Shown: positions 45,413 to 53,765, counted from the stretch's first letter. The stretch: DNA of 64,000 nucleotides from Parabacteroides sp. (GCA_017937385.1 JAGBDR010000089.1:1-64000); one strand, 5' to 3'. Numbers and translations: made by a program. Notes: generated by a model from the letters alone, not told the origin.

Positions 45413-46786
45413 TTATTTGTCTACAGGGATATTATACTTCTCAAGTCGGCGATACAAAGCTGCCCGACTGATGCCGAGTGCCGTGGCAACGTGTGAAAGA
45501 TTACCGGCATGCGTCTTCAGTGCCTGGAGAATCGTTTGCTTTTCCAATTCATCCAGTGTCAGGCCCTCAAGCGAAAGAGCGGACCCACCCTTGGCCGACA
45601 CATCCGTATGGAGGCATTGGTTCTCAAAGTCGGAGGCTTCCAAAACCGTCTTCCCCGATACCAACATCGTCCGTTCCACCAGGTTCTTCAATTCACGGAT
45701 ATTCCCCGGATAAGGCAGTTTTTGTAGGAAAGCCAGCGCTTCTGATGAGAAACGGACAGACGGCAAACCATTCATTTCCGACTGTTTGTCTGCAAAATAG
45801 CGTGCCAGCAAGGGGATATCATCTTTGCGTTCGCGGAGCGCAGGGAGGTGGACGGTTATCAGATTGATACGGTAAAACAGATCTTCCCGGAACGTACGTT
45901 GAGTCACCATCTCGCGCAGGTTGCAATTCGTCGCGCTGACCACACGGATATCGACTTTACGGGGACGGCTGTCGCCCAGCACCTCGAACGTCTGGTCTTG
46001 CAAGACACGCAACAGTTTCACTTGGCAAGACAGTTCGAGGTCTCCGATCTCATCAAGGAAAATCGTCCCTTTGTCCGCCATCTCAAAACGTCCGGTACGG
46101 TCGATATAAGCATCGGTAAACGCACCTTTCTTATGCCCGAACATCTCACTTTCGAACAGGCTTTGAGAGAGTCCTCCGAGATTGACTTTCACAAATGGCC
46201 CTTTCGCACGTGAACTATTCGCATGGATCGCTTCGGCAATCAGCTCTTTCCCGGTCCCACTCTCACCGGTTATCAAGACGGAAGCATTGGTCGAAGCGAT
46301 ACGGGAAACCGTCCCCAACACATCCATCAGCGGGGCACTCTGGCCTATGATTTTGTCAAAATGGAACTTATTATCGGCATCCAGGCGGTTCAAAGGCATC
46401 TCCTGCGCCTTCTTCTGTTCGCTCAATTCGATCGCCGTACGGATGGATTTCAGCAATACGAGATTATTCCAGGGTTTAGTTACAAAATCGAAAGCACCCG
46501 CCTGCATTCCCTGTACGGCAAGCGAAATAGAGCCCCATGCCGTCATCAGAATCACCGGGACATCCGGCTGGAAAATCTTCACCTGTCTTAACAGTTGTAT
46601 GCCCTCTTCACCGGTGGTAGTCAACGTGAAGTTCATATCCATCAGGATCAGTTGCGGAGCTGTCTGGCGTACGACAGCCAACGCCTCTTCCGGTCCCGGA
46701 ACTGCTTCCGGATCAAAACCGGCCCGTTTCAACAAGAAAGTCAGCGAAGAGCGGACGGCTGCATCATCGTCTATTATCAGGATCAT
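45413..46786 (-). CDS. NtrC-type sigma-54-dependent response regulator
   Basis: A 457-residue enhancer-binding protein. The receiver domain (1-120) has the phospho-acceptor Asp50 (ILMDM) and acidic pair IIDDD. The AAA+ domain (about 145-385) has Walker A GESGTGKE, GTIFLDEIGDL for Walker B, and GAFTDA where GAFTGA contacts sigma-54; the D-for-G change also occurs in other Bacteroidetes members as I recall. A Fis-type helix-turn-helix ends it (LSHVATALGISRAALYRRL). It lies beside three promoters of sigma-54 type, each with two upstream dyads, and is the obvious candidate to bind them. Confidence 0.95.
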   Translation of the reverse strand: MILIIDDDAAVRSSLTFLLKRAGFDPEAVPGPEEALAVVRQTAPQLILMDMNFTLTTTGEEGIQLLRQVKIFQPDVPVILMTAWGSISLAVQGMQAGAFDFVTKPWNNLVLLKSIRTAIELSEQKKAQEMPLNRLDADNKFHFDKIIGQSAPLMDVLGTVSRIASTNASVLITGESGTGKELIAEAIHANSSRAKGPFVKVNLGGLSQSLFESEMFGHKKGAFTDAYIDRTGRFEMADKGTIFLDEIGDLELSCQVKLLRVLQDQTFEVLGDSRPRKVDIRVVSATNCNLREMVTQRTFREDLFYRINLITVHLPALRERKDDIPLLARYFADKQSEMNGLPSVRFSSEALAFLQKLPYPGNIRELKNLVERTMLVSGKTVLEASDFENQCLHTDVSAKGGSALSLEGLTLDELEKQTILQALKTHAGNLSHVATALGISRAALYRRLEKYNIPVDK

Positions 46787-46954
46787 GGATTTAGGATTTA
46801 TAATTTACGATTTATCCGTTTGCAAATATACATAAAAACCATCATTTCTATACGAGTCAAATAAACCTCCAAGGTAACCGGACTTTCTTCTGTTCTTCCG
46901 GTAAATTGTTTGCTTCACCCGGATGGTCTTCTGTTTTTGTAGCCATCCATTTTC

Positions 46955-47040
46955 TGTATCACAGCTGTGAAACAAACGGAACACAGTTGTGATATAGAAG
47001 GAAGACAGTTGTGATACAGAAAAAACACAACTGTGAAACA
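46955..47040. repeat. Array of four CACAGTTGTG dyads, 22-bp spacing
   Basis: CACAGCTGTG (46960), CACAGTTGTG (46982), GACAGTTGTG (47004) and CACAACTGTG (47026) start exactly 22 bp apart. They fill the middle of the 340-bp gap between tolC and the regulator gene (46787-47126), which holds no gene. An ATTTATGA-type repeat lies at 46791-46815. Operator sites for the regulator operon or a structural array are both possible. Confidence 0.85.
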
Positions 47041-47126
47041 AACTATACAGCCGGTTTCTTCCTTTAAAATAACGGTGATAGGAGCAAAACATACCTGATA
47101 GGGAAAATGTATGGAATTTATAAGGA

Positions 47127-48608
47127 TTATTGTCTTACTATTTTCTCAAATTCCGCATCAAGCGTCTGGTCGTTGATAAAATCATAGAGGGTGACGCTGC
47201 GGATATTGTAATAATAATTCCAATAATCGTACAACTCCTGGATATGCTTCTGCTTGGCCTCATCTTTCGATTGCTGCGCGTCGTTCAGATCCAGGATATT
47301 GATCTTGCCGATCATGAACGTTTCAATAGAAGTCTTATAACGCTTCTCGGCAATCGCATCGGCCTCCTGCGCGATTTCCAGCTGGGCGGCCTGGTTGTTG
47401 AAGTTTTCCACCAACAAGAAAATATCCTGGTTGAAACTGATCTCTTCCTGACGGATCTTCGACAGAACCACGTCGCGGTTCGACTCGGCGACTTTCACCT
47501 TTCCCCGACGCTTACCCCAGTCGAGGATCGGGATCGACATACCCACTTCGACCACCTGGTTCCCTTTCAACCGGTGATAGGCAGCATCAAACGTATGATC
47601 TTTTCCGGTATAGCCGATCGTAGCGTACAGATTGATACTACGGCGGTTCCCTTTGGCGGTCGCAACGGCATAGTCGGCTTCCAACTGCCGGCGGCGGATG
47701 TTCTTGGCAAACGAATTGTTTTCCTGCGCTTTCTGCAACACGACCTCATAAATCATCCGCAAAGAAGAAACAGACTCCGGCAGAATCGGCTCGATCACCT
47801 CCTGTTCGCTCAGACCTAAAAAGGCACGGAGCCGGAACATATTGGCATTCAAGTTGGACTGCGCCTCGGTCAGCTTCCCTTTCATCTGCAAAGCAGACAA
47901 CTTCAACTGCATCAGTTCGCTTTCGGAGATATGGCCGATCTTGCGTTTGGCGATGGCTATTTCATACAACTTATCGGCATTTTCAAGATTCTGCCGGGCG
48001 ATCTGCAAGTTCTCATTCGCCAGCAACAGGTTGAAGAAATAGCCGATCGTGTTGATCGTCACTCCTTCCACGCTCTCGATATAAGCGGCTTTCGCCTCCT
48101 GGTAGCGGACAGGCTCGATACGCCTTTTCCATTTCAGGTTATTCACCCCGAAGATCGGCTGCGTAAGCGTCAACCCGACAGGCACGCTCATATATTCGTT
48201 GAAAGCCCCTTTCCCTAACTGCCGGTTGAAATCGAGGGAGGAGTTCAACGAGATCTTGCCGCCTGTCAGGGCGATATTCTGATCGATCGAAATCTCACCG
48301 CTCAGACCGAGCGAATTATTCTGGACAAATGTATACGAACCGTCGGACTGCTGGTATTTGGTATACTGTTTGCCGTAGGCCGGAAGCGTCCCTTTGAAAT
48401 TGATCTCCGGCAACTGGTCGGCGATATGCGTACGGTATTCCCAATAGGCAGTCTTCAATTCATTCAAAGCAACCGCAGCATCTACCGATTGAATTTGCGC
48501 CAAATGGATCGCTTCTTTGAGAGTCAGCCTGACGGTATCTTGTTCCTGCGCTTGCAATCCGATACCCGTCCACAAGAAAGAAATGATAGCTATATAGATC
48601 TTTTTCAT
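47127..48608 (-). CDS. TolC-family outer-membrane protein of the sigma-54 exporter
   Basis: A 493-residue protein starting at 48608 (MKKIYIAIISFLWTGIGLQAQ, a signal peptide); a longer in-frame extension runs through the promoter and is rejected. The two TolC halves show as LKEAIHLAQIQSVDAAVALNEL near the start and VAESNRDVVLSKIRQEEISF and later coiled coil. It lies downstream of a sigma-54 promoter (48635-48650) with two dyads, identical in layout to those of the ATPase and adaptor genes. It is the likely outer-membrane duct for the ABC exporter further right. Confidence 0.93.
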   Translation of the reverse strand: MKKIYIAIISFLWTGIGLQAQEQDTVRLTLKEAIHLAQIQSVDAAVALNELKTAYWEYRTHIADQLPEINFKGTLPAYGKQYTKYQQSDGSYTFVQNNSLGLSGEISIDQNIALTGGKISLNSSLDFNRQLGKGAFNEYMSVPVGLTLTQPIFGVNNLKWKRRIEPVRYQEAKAAYIESVEGVTINTIGYFFNLLLANENLQIARQNLENADKLYEIAIAKRKIGHISESELMQLKLSALQMKGKLTEAQSNLNANMFRLRAFLGLSEQEVIEPILPESVSSLRMIYEVVLQKAQENNSFAKNIRRRQLEADYAVATAKGNRRSINLYATIGYTGKDHTFDAAYHRLKGNQVVEVGMSIPILDWGKRRGKVKVAESNRDVVLSKIRQEEISFNQDIFLLVENFNNQAAQLEIAQEADAIAEKRYKTSIETFMIGKINILDLNDAQQSKDEAKQKHIQELYDYWNYYYNIRSVTLYDFINDQTLDAEFEKIVRQ

Positions 48609-48634
48609 CGTAATAAATGTTTTACCGTTCCGTC

Positions 48635-48729
48635 GGCAAAAGCCATGCCAAAAAGATATACATCTGATTTTCTGCAACATGCACAAAACAACAGTGTCCG
48701 AAAATGAACAGTGTGTCCGTTTTTGAAAT
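48635..48729 (-). promoter_or_regulatory. Sigma-54 promoter and two enhancer dyads for tolC
   Basis: On the minus strand TGGCATGGCTTTTGCC (48650 to 48635) matches TGGCAC-N5-TTGC with the GG and GC 10 bp apart. Upstream are dyads TGTCCG-AAAA-TGAACA (48695-48710) and TGTCCG-TTTT-TGAAAT (48714-48729), 19 bp apart. Their centres are 54 and 73 bp from the -24 GG. The dyads overlap the leader region of the divergent diacylglycerol kinase gene. Confidence 0.92.
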
Positions 48730-48775
48730 AGAATCGTTATCTTTGTCCCATCCTCATTCAAACAATAAAAACAAG

Positions 48776-49147
48776 ATGAAAAACAGCGGCTTTACTTTTC
48801 GCAAACGACTGGCCAGTTTCCGATATGCCTTTCATGGTATTCGTTTATTAATACAAAAAGAGCACAACGCATGGATACATTGTTTTGCTGCTATTAGTGT
48901 CATTATAGCCGGCCTTTTCTTCGGTTTATCCCAGACTGAATGGGTGGCGATCGTGATCGTAATCGGAGCCGTATTTTCGGCCGAAGCCGTCAATTCTTCC
49001 ATCGAATCATTGGCCGATCTGGTTTCACCCGAATATAACGAAGCCATTAAAAAGACAAAAGACCTCGCTGCCGGCGCCGTCTTAATCATGGCAATAGCCG
49101 CAGCAATAGTCGGAGCAATTATTTTTCTTCCCAGACTGGGATTTTGA
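48776..49147 (+). CDS. dgkA: Diacylglycerol kinase family protein
   Basis: A 123-residue inner-membrane protein starting at 48776 (MKNSGFTFRKRLASFRYAFH). Three membrane helices and the signature AEAVNSSIESLADLVSPEYN (NSSIE with the catalytic Glu, then a metal-binding Asp) identify the prokaryotic DgkA/undecaprenol kinase family. It phosphorylates a lipid alcohol at the membrane. It is divergent from tolC, and the regulator dyads lie in its leader, so it may respond to the same signal. A -7 box, TATCTTTG, lies at 48738-48745. Confidence 0.94.
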   Translation: MKNSGFTFRKRLASFRYAFHGIRLLIQKEHNAWIHCFAAISVIIAGLFFGLSQTEWVAIVIVIGAVFSAEAVNSSIESLADLVSPEYNEAIKKTKDLAAGAVLIMAIAAAIVGAIIFLPRLGF

Positions 49148-49178
49148 ATGACAATCCGAAAGAATAATCCTTTATTTC

Positions 49179-49209
49179 ATTGTTTTACAATTCTATTTGT
49201 TTATATTTG
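49179..49209 (+). promoter_or_regulatory. Promoter of the 69-residue protein gene
   Basis: ATTG at 49179-49182 and TATATTTG at 49202-49209 are 19 bp apart, close to the Bacteroidetes consensus. The start codon is 35 bp downstream. Confidence 0.65.
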
Positions 49210-49243
49210 CACCATTATTAATTAAACATTAAAACAATTAATT

Positions 49244-49453
49244 ATGGCACGTACAGTAAATTACCAGAAAAGAGCTGAAAAGATTAAAGAAATGATCGAT
49301 GAATTAGTAAAAGAGATGGGACATACCCCCCGTATTCCCGTCCAGAAAGACAAAATCAAGCTTGCCGATATTGACTTCGATAACGTTGACGTTGTAACAC
49401 TCATGCAAGTACAGGCACGCATCAGCCGGCTGATCCTTGAAAAAAGCAAATAA
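49244..49453 (+). CDS. Conserved small hypothetical protein
   Basis: A 69-residue protein that I do not recognise. It is charged and helical at the start (YQKRAEKIKEMIDELVKEMG), has a middle with a run of Asp (IDFDNVDVVTLMQ), and a helical end. There is no signal peptide or membrane helix. The promoter at 49179 and good codon use support a real gene. A PAP2 phosphatase gene follows by 22 bp and may share its transcript. Confidence 0.8.
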   Translation: MARTVNYQKRAEKIKEMIDELVKEMGHTPRIPVQKDKIKLADIDFDNVDVVTLMQVQARISRLILEKSK

Positions 49454-49475
49454 TTCCAACAAGGCATATCGATAA

Positions 49476-50033
49476 ATGAAACGAATCCTCACCTTGCTTC
49501 TCGTATTATCCGCCTGTTTATCCGGAAATGCGCAGAAGGCCGAGATCAGCGGAAACCGCAAGGCTGTCCGTACGTCGGGCGACGTATTGGCTCTTGTAAC
49601 GCCGGTGGCAAGCCTGACCACCGTGTTGGTATTACAAGACTGGCAAGGATTGAAGCAAGGTGCTTTGGCTGGAGTTTCGACCATCGGTATGACCTACGCG
49701 CTGAAATACCTGATCAAGAAAGAGCGTCCGGACGGGAGCGACAACCATTCGTTCCCTTCGATGCACACCTCCGTATCATTCACGGGAGCCGCGTTTATCC
49801 AACGGCGTTATGGCTGGAAATGGGGAATTCCGGCCTACGCGGTTGCCTCATACGTAGGATGGAGCCGCACATACGCCCGAAAACACGATTGGTGGGACGT
49901 AGTGGCAGGAGCCGCCCTCGGAGCCGGAAGTGCTTACATCTTTACCCGTCCGTTCGCCAAGAAGCATAACCTGTCTATCAGCCCTGTCGCAAGTGACAAA
50001 CACTTCGGCATCCATGCTTCCATAACGATTTGA
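49476..50033 (+). CDS. PAP2-family lipid phosphatase
   Basis: A 185-residue exported or membrane protein with a signal peptide (MKRILTLLLVLSACLSGNA). The three PAP2 motifs are present: KKERPDG for KxxxxxxRP, FPSMHTS for PSGH (with Met instead of Gly), and SRTYARKHDWWDVVAGA for SRxxxxxHxxxD. It should remove phosphate from a lipid phosphate such as phosphatidate, undecaprenyl-pyrophosphate or lipid A. The diacylglycerol kinase two genes upstream may supply or use related lipids. Confidence 0.92.
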   Translation: MKRILTLLLVLSACLSGNAQKAEISGNRKAVRTSGDVLALVTPVASLTTVLVLQDWQGLKQGALAGVSTIGMTYALKYLIKKERPDGSDNHSFPSMHTSVSFTGAAFIQRRYGWKWGIPAYAVASYVGWSRTYARKHDWWDVVAGAALGAGSAYIFTRPFAKKHNLSISPVASDKHFGIHASITI

Positions 50034-50034
50034 G

Positions 50035-50061
50035 AATTGACAATGGACAATTGACAATTAT
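50035..50061. repeat. AATTGACAATTG-type repeat
   Basis: Three imperfect copies of AATTGACA lie between the PAP2 gene and the first permease gene. A second cluster, with its neighbouring permease-end sequence, lies at 52635-52679. A shorter one lies at 40275-40296. Confidence 0.7.
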
Positions 50062-51332
50062 TCATAGTGTATCGCCTCCGTCGGCCGCAACCGCGACGCC
50101 TGCTGTGCCGGAAACCAAATGCCGGCAAAGATCATCGCCTGCAGGACCAACCATGAGACGGCAAAGACCAGCAAGACACGCCCTCCCGTATAAGGCAAAT
50201 CATACACATTCAGGACACCCGCCTGCAACAGGTTCACATACACCAATAACGCCGGGACTACCGCGACCGATGTCAGGCAAAGGCCCTCCCAAAAGAACAA
50301 CTTCCAGATTGCCGTCCGCGACGCCCCCATCACCATACGGATGCCGATTTCAGAACGCCGCAACCGCGTCCGCAGCCAAAAGGTGCCGAACACACCGAGG
50401 AAAGCCGTCAGCAGGACAAACAGCAAGACATACATCATCGGTTCCACATTCTGCCGCATCTCCGTCTCAATGCACTTCCGGACCTCGTCTTCCATGCTGA
50501 CGACCGAAGAGACATAGATTTGTCCCGCCCAGAGCCGTTCTCCCATCTCACGCTCGAAATGCTCCCGAAAATGCACGTCGCGCCCTTCCCGGACCCGGAC
50601 CCACAATTCCGCCTGTTGAGCTTGCATACGTTGTAACTTCTCATTCCATTGCTGGCGGGTCGGCAATTCGAAGAAAGAGGATTGGTAAGGCCGGAACGGT
50701 TGGCTTTTCAAATCCGCAAAAACAGCGGAAACCAAGTACGGCTTACGTATGTTCTCACCTGCTTCCATATAGAGCGTGTCGTTCAGGACATCCGCAACGG
50801 ATTCGTATGCTAATTTGTCAAAAGCCAATTTAGAGACAAGTAGTTGCGTACGGTCCGAATTCCGTATCTCCAACAGTTTTCCTTCCGAGTCACGCAGACG
50901 GAAAATCTTCAGATAATCCACATCAACTGTACGCCCCTGCAAATTGACCTGTCCCAAGCTGTCGCCTCGGTACAGCATGGTCCACCATCCGCCGGTCGCA
51001 ACCGGAGAGGCCATATTCGAAAAGCTGACCAGTTCCACATCCGGATACATCCGTAGCTGCCCAATCAGTTGTTCCAGCATCTCCCCCTCGGTCTGCTCCA
51101 ACTCGTCGGCAGGCCGGTACCCGACGGCGCCCGGTGTCAGCCGTTTCAACTTCAACTGGTAGGTGTTCGTCACGTCGAAGCCACGCGGCTCCCGGTAGTT
51201 CTTCAACTTGATCCAGGAGAAATCGACTTCCATCAACAAAAACAAGAAGACAACCGTCAATTCCAACAACAGCCAGACGGTCTGCCGCTTCTCGTTCCAC
51301 AATTGTTTTACAATCACTCGAAACATATTCAT
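50058..51332 (-). CDS. MacB/FtsX-type ABC permease, A type (pair 3)
   Basis: A 424-residue inner-membrane permease. The ATG at 51332 overlaps the stop of the preceding permease gene by one base (TGATG), so the two are translationally coupled. The topology is one N-terminal helix (VWLLLELTVVFLFLLMEVDF), a large periplasmic MacB_PCD domain (about 60-275), then three FtsX helices (about 285-415). The C-terminus is LRPTEAIHYE, shared by the A-type permeases at 54527 and 57196. It is the second gene of the ATPase unit's B-A pair. The exported substrate is unknown. Confidence 0.93.
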   Translation of the reverse strand: MNMFRVIVKQLWNEKRQTVWLLLELTVVFLFLLMEVDFSWIKLKNYREPRGFDVTNTYQLKLKRLTPGAVGYRPADELEQTEGEMLEQLIGQLRMYPDVELVSFSNMASPVATGGWWTMLYRGDSLGQVNLQGRTVDVDYLKIFRLRDSEGKLLEIRNSDRTQLLVSKLAFDKLAYESVADVLNDTLYMEAGENIRKPYLVSAVFADLKSQPFRPYQSSFFELPTRQQWNEKLQRMQAQQAELWVRVREGRDVHFREHFEREMGERLWAGQIYVSSVVSMEDEVRKCIETEMRQNVEPMMYVLLFVLLTAFLGVFGTFWLRTRLRRSEIGIRMVMGASRTAIWKLFFWEGLCLTSVAVVPALLVYVNLLQAGVLNVYDLPYTGGRVLLVFAVSWLVLQAMIFAGIWFPAQQASRLRPTEAIHYE

Positions 51333-52615
51333 CACGCATTTAACGCCTCCACAATCTGCCGCCGCGCCACACGCCACGCCGGTATGCCGATCGAAAGGAA
51401 ATTTATAAAAAGACATATCAGGAATGCCACCGGCAACAGCCAGGGCGTAAACAACATATCCGCTGTCAACAGCACATCCGTCCGCTCCAGCAAACCGTCT
51501 TTCGCCAAAAAGAAGAACAAGACGGAAAAGCATTGCCCCAGCACGCATCCGATCGCCGTCACAAGCAGGCTTTCGCAAAGCATCTGCCCCACTACACGCG
51601 AGGAGGTCGCCCCGAACGCCTTCCGCAACCCGATCTCCGGCTGCCGCCTCCGGATCTGGCTGAACGCCAGCCCTAACATATTGAATACCGGCAGGAAGAA
51701 GAAGAGCAACGCCAAGCTGATCATGCCGGTAAACAACGCCCCCATCTCCTCATCATGCCAACGTTTGAACATCCGCTGCGTCGCCGTATGCGGCTGTGCG
51801 AACAGACCGGCCTCCCACTCCGGCGCATTGGCATTGTAGCGTTTCACGTTCTGCGCCACCTCTTCGCGGATTGCCGGGAAATCAGCAGGCGAAGCGGCCA
51901 GCAGGCAGACGTTCAGGTTACCGCAGATACCGTCCGCATTCACCGTCGCCATCATCACCTCGTCGCACGAATAGGGCACGAACACCTGCCCATACGTCTC
52001 CGAGACCGCCTCGCTGACCGACTTTACGACACCACACACGCGATACTCGACATACTCAATCTGCAACGTCTCTCCTATCACATCGACCGTGCCGAACAAC
52101 TCGCGGGCGACCTCTTCTGTCAGCACCGCCTCCCGGAGGGCACTCCGGTAAGTAGCCTCGTCATAGGGCTTGCCTGCCACGAACGTAAAGTCGAACACAC
52201 GCCAAAACCCGTCGTTCGTCTGCCGCAACTGATACTCGCCACTCGCTTTCCGCCCGGGAGAGGTCAGGCGCGACTGCTGTACACTGCCCGACATGACCGC
52301 CACCCCATCGACTGTCTTCAACTCCTCGAATACCTGTCGCGTGAACGGGACGCCCAGGCCGTCCATCCACCGAGCGCCCGTCTGGACACGCCGGCCGTCT
52401 GCCTCTATCTTCATCTTATCCGCCTGTACCCCAGTCACATAAAGCATCTGCCCACGCGCCGACACCGGAGCATAGGCCGAAGTCCGCACAATATAAAACT
52501 GGACCAAAACCAGCAACATCGCAGCAGACAACGTCGTCCCCATAACCATCAGCACACTCATCAAAGGATTCTCCCTAAGAGAAGCCCAGGCTTGTTTTAA
52601 ATATTGCCTATACAT
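51332..52615 (-). CDS. MacB/FtsX-type ABC permease, B type (pair 3)
   Basis: A 427-residue permease starting MYRQYLKQAWASLRENPLMS, the B-type opening also seen at 55809 and 58477. One N-terminal helix, a periplasmic MacB_PCD domain and three C-terminal helices are visible. The motif GLRKAFGATSSRVVGQML in the last part is the coupling-helix region that contacts the ATPase. The C-terminus ends VARRQIVEALNA. It lies 243 bp after the ATPase gene, with a dyad array and a permease remnant in between. Confidence 0.93.
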   Translation of the reverse strand: MYRQYLKQAWASLRENPLMSVLMVMGTTLSAAMLLVLVQFYIVRTSAYAPVSARGQMLYVTGVQADKMKIEADGRRVQTGARWMDGLGVPFTRQVFEELKTVDGVAVMSGSVQQSRLTSPGRKASGEYQLRQTNDGFWRVFDFTFVAGKPYDEATYRSALREAVLTEEVARELFGTVDVIGETLQIEYVEYRVCGVVKSVSEAVSETYGQVFVPYSCDEVMMATVNADGICGNLNVCLLAASPADFPAIREEVAQNVKRYNANAPEWEAGLFAQPHTATQRMFKRWHDEEMGALFTGMISLALLFFFLPVFNMLGLAFSQIRRRQPEIGLRKAFGATSSRVVGQMLCESLLVTAIGCVLGQCFSVLFFFLAKDGLLERTDVLLTADMLFTPWLLPVAFLICLFINFLSIGIPAWRVARRQIVEALNA

Positions 52616-52658
52616 TATATATATACATCTTTTTCAATTATCAATTCTCAATTGTCAA

Positions 52659-52679
52659 TTATTCATAGTGCAACGCCTC
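52659..52679 (-). pseudogene. Last seven codons of a vanished A-type permease
   Basis: On the minus strand these bases read EALHYE and a stop, the conserved end of the A-type permeases at 50058 (EAIHYE), 54527 and 57196 (EALHYE). The AATTGACA repeat beside it is the same as the one beside the end of the permease at 50058. Nothing else of a permease is present. It marks a lost permease pair or a small copied gene end. Confidence 0.7.
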
Positions 52680-52717
52680 CTTATTATGCGAAGCGCCTAC
52701 AGCGCTTTTCGACACAG

Positions 52718-52825
52718 TGCCCTATTCTAACAAATTTACGATGCCCGTTCTAAGAAGTTTATAATGCCTATTCTAAGAGGTTTATGATGCCCATTCTAAG
52801 AACCTAACAATGGGCATCGTAAGCA
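52718..52825. repeat. Array of 23-bp dyad units (five units)
   Basis: Cores TGCCCTAT (52718), ATGCCCGT (52741), ATGCCTAT (52764), ATGCCCAT (52787) and ATGGGCAT (52810) are each 23 bp apart. The sequence TTCTAAG follows the middle cores. It belongs to the same family as the array at 23109. Confidence 0.85.
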
Positions 52826-52858
52826 AAGGCATACTCAATGATAGAACCGTGCTTATCG

Positions 52859-53524
52859 TCACATCACCTGCCGCCCGTCGAAGAAGCGGACCGTGCGGCT
52901 TGTCTGCCGGGCCTGTTCCTCGTTGTGCGTGACCATAACGATGGTGCGGCCGTCCTCCTGGTTCAGCTTGTGGAGCAATTCCATGACTTCGGCACCCATC
53001 TTGGAATCCAAGTTACCGGTCGGCTCGTCGGCAAGGATGATTTCAGGGTTACCGACGATGGCACGGGCGATGGCAACGCGCTGGCACTGTCCGCCGGAAA
53101 GCTGCGTCGGAAAGTGGCGCATGCGGTGCGAGAGGCCGACCTTTTCAAGTACAGCTTCGGCAGCGGCACGGCGTTCCTTGGCGCTCACCTTGCGATAAAG
53201 CAACGGAAGCTCAACGTTGTCGAGCACGTTCAGCGAATTAATCAGATGGAAGGACTGGAAGACGAAGCCGAGCGTCCGGTTACGGAAAGCGGCCAACTGT
53301 TTGTCGTTCATATCAGCCGTATTCGTCCCGGCAATCTCAACCGTCCCGGATGTCGGGGCGTCCAACAGCCCGATGATATTCAGCAAGGTGGACTTGCCAC
53401 AGCCCGAAGGCCCCATAATACTCAGAAACTCCCCTTTATCGACCGTCAGGTTCACATTCTCCAGGGCTACCGTCTCAATCTCTTTCGTGCGATAGACTTT
53501 TTCAAGATTTGTCAGTGTAATCAT
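52859..53524 (-). CDS. MacB/LolD-type ABC ATPase
   Basis: A 221-residue ATPase of the MacB/LolD family. It has Walker A GPSGCGKST (about 38-46), the signature LSGGQCQRVAIARA, Walker B ILADEPTGNLDS, and the switch histidine in VMVTHNEEQA. Length is normal. It is the only ATPase gene in the region and must serve at least the pair at 50058-52615. The presence of the same promoter and dyads before the adaptor unit suggests it serves all three permease pairs. The sigma-54 promoter lies 40 bp upstream of its start. Confidence 0.96.
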   Translation of the reverse strand: MITLTNLEKVYRTKEIETVALENVNLTVDKGEFLSIMGPSGCGKSTLLNIIGLLDAPTSGTVEIAGTNTADMNDKQLAAFRNRTLGFVFQSFHLINSLNVLDNVELPLLYRKVSAKERRAAAEAVLEKVGLSHRMRHFPTQLSGGQCQRVAIARAIVGNPEIILADEPTGNLDSKMGAEVMELLHKLNQEDGRTIVMVTHNEEQARQTSRTVRFFDGRQVM

Positions 53525-53563
53525 GTTCGTTATTGTTTATTGCATTTTGTTTGCCATCCCTTA

Positions 53564-53658
53564 AGCAAATTGCGTGCCAAAAACGTAATTCATTGATATA
53601 TCATCACATACAGAAAAACCGAATGTCCGATAATGAACAGTGGATTCATTATCGGACA
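53564..53658 (-). promoter_or_regulatory. Sigma-54 promoter and two enhancer dyads for the ATPase unit
   Basis: On the minus strand TGGCACGCAATTTGCT (53579 to 53564) is a perfect sigma-54 promoter. Dyads TGTCCG-ATAA-TGAACA (53624-53639) and GATTCA-TTAT-CGGACA (53643-53658) lie upstream, 19 bp apart, with centres 54 and 73 bp from the -24 GG. Together they form a 19-bp perfect inverted repeat with a 7-base loop (53619-53637 and 53645-53663). Confidence 0.95.
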
Positions 53659-53665
53659 TTCGGAA

Positions 53666-53720
53666 GCGTACAATTTACGGCAATAGCGTACGATTGGGGA
53701 CAACGGCGTACGATTTGACA
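53666..53720. repeat. Three 20-bp spaced GCGTACRATT units
   Basis: GCGTACAATT at 53666, GCGTACGATT at 53686 and GCGTACGATT at 53706 are exactly 20 bp apart. They lie directly upstream of the sigma-54 dyads. The style is that of the other phased arrays, but the core differs. Confidence 0.7.
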
Positions 53721-53723
53721 ACG

Positions 53724-53751
53724 GTAGAGACGCAGGGCCCTGCGTCTCTAC
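53724..53751. repeat. 28-bp perfect palindrome
   Basis: GTAGAGACGCAGGG followed by its exact complement. A second copy with one mismatch is at 59792-59819. Similar GTAGAGACGC palindromes are widespread in Bacteroidetes as I remember. It lies 15 bp after the toxin gene and could act as a terminator or a REP-like element. Confidence 0.88.
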
Positions 53752-53765
53752 AACAACAACAACCG

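Noticed and set aside
45413-46786. GAFTDA as evidence that the regulator cannot use sigma-54
   Set aside because: The same change occurs, as I recall, in other Bacteroidetes regulators of this class, and the local promoters are clearly of sigma-54 type.
48609-48761. N-terminal extension of the tolC gene
   Set aside because: It would run through the sigma-54 promoter and dyads and precede a clear signal peptide at 48608.
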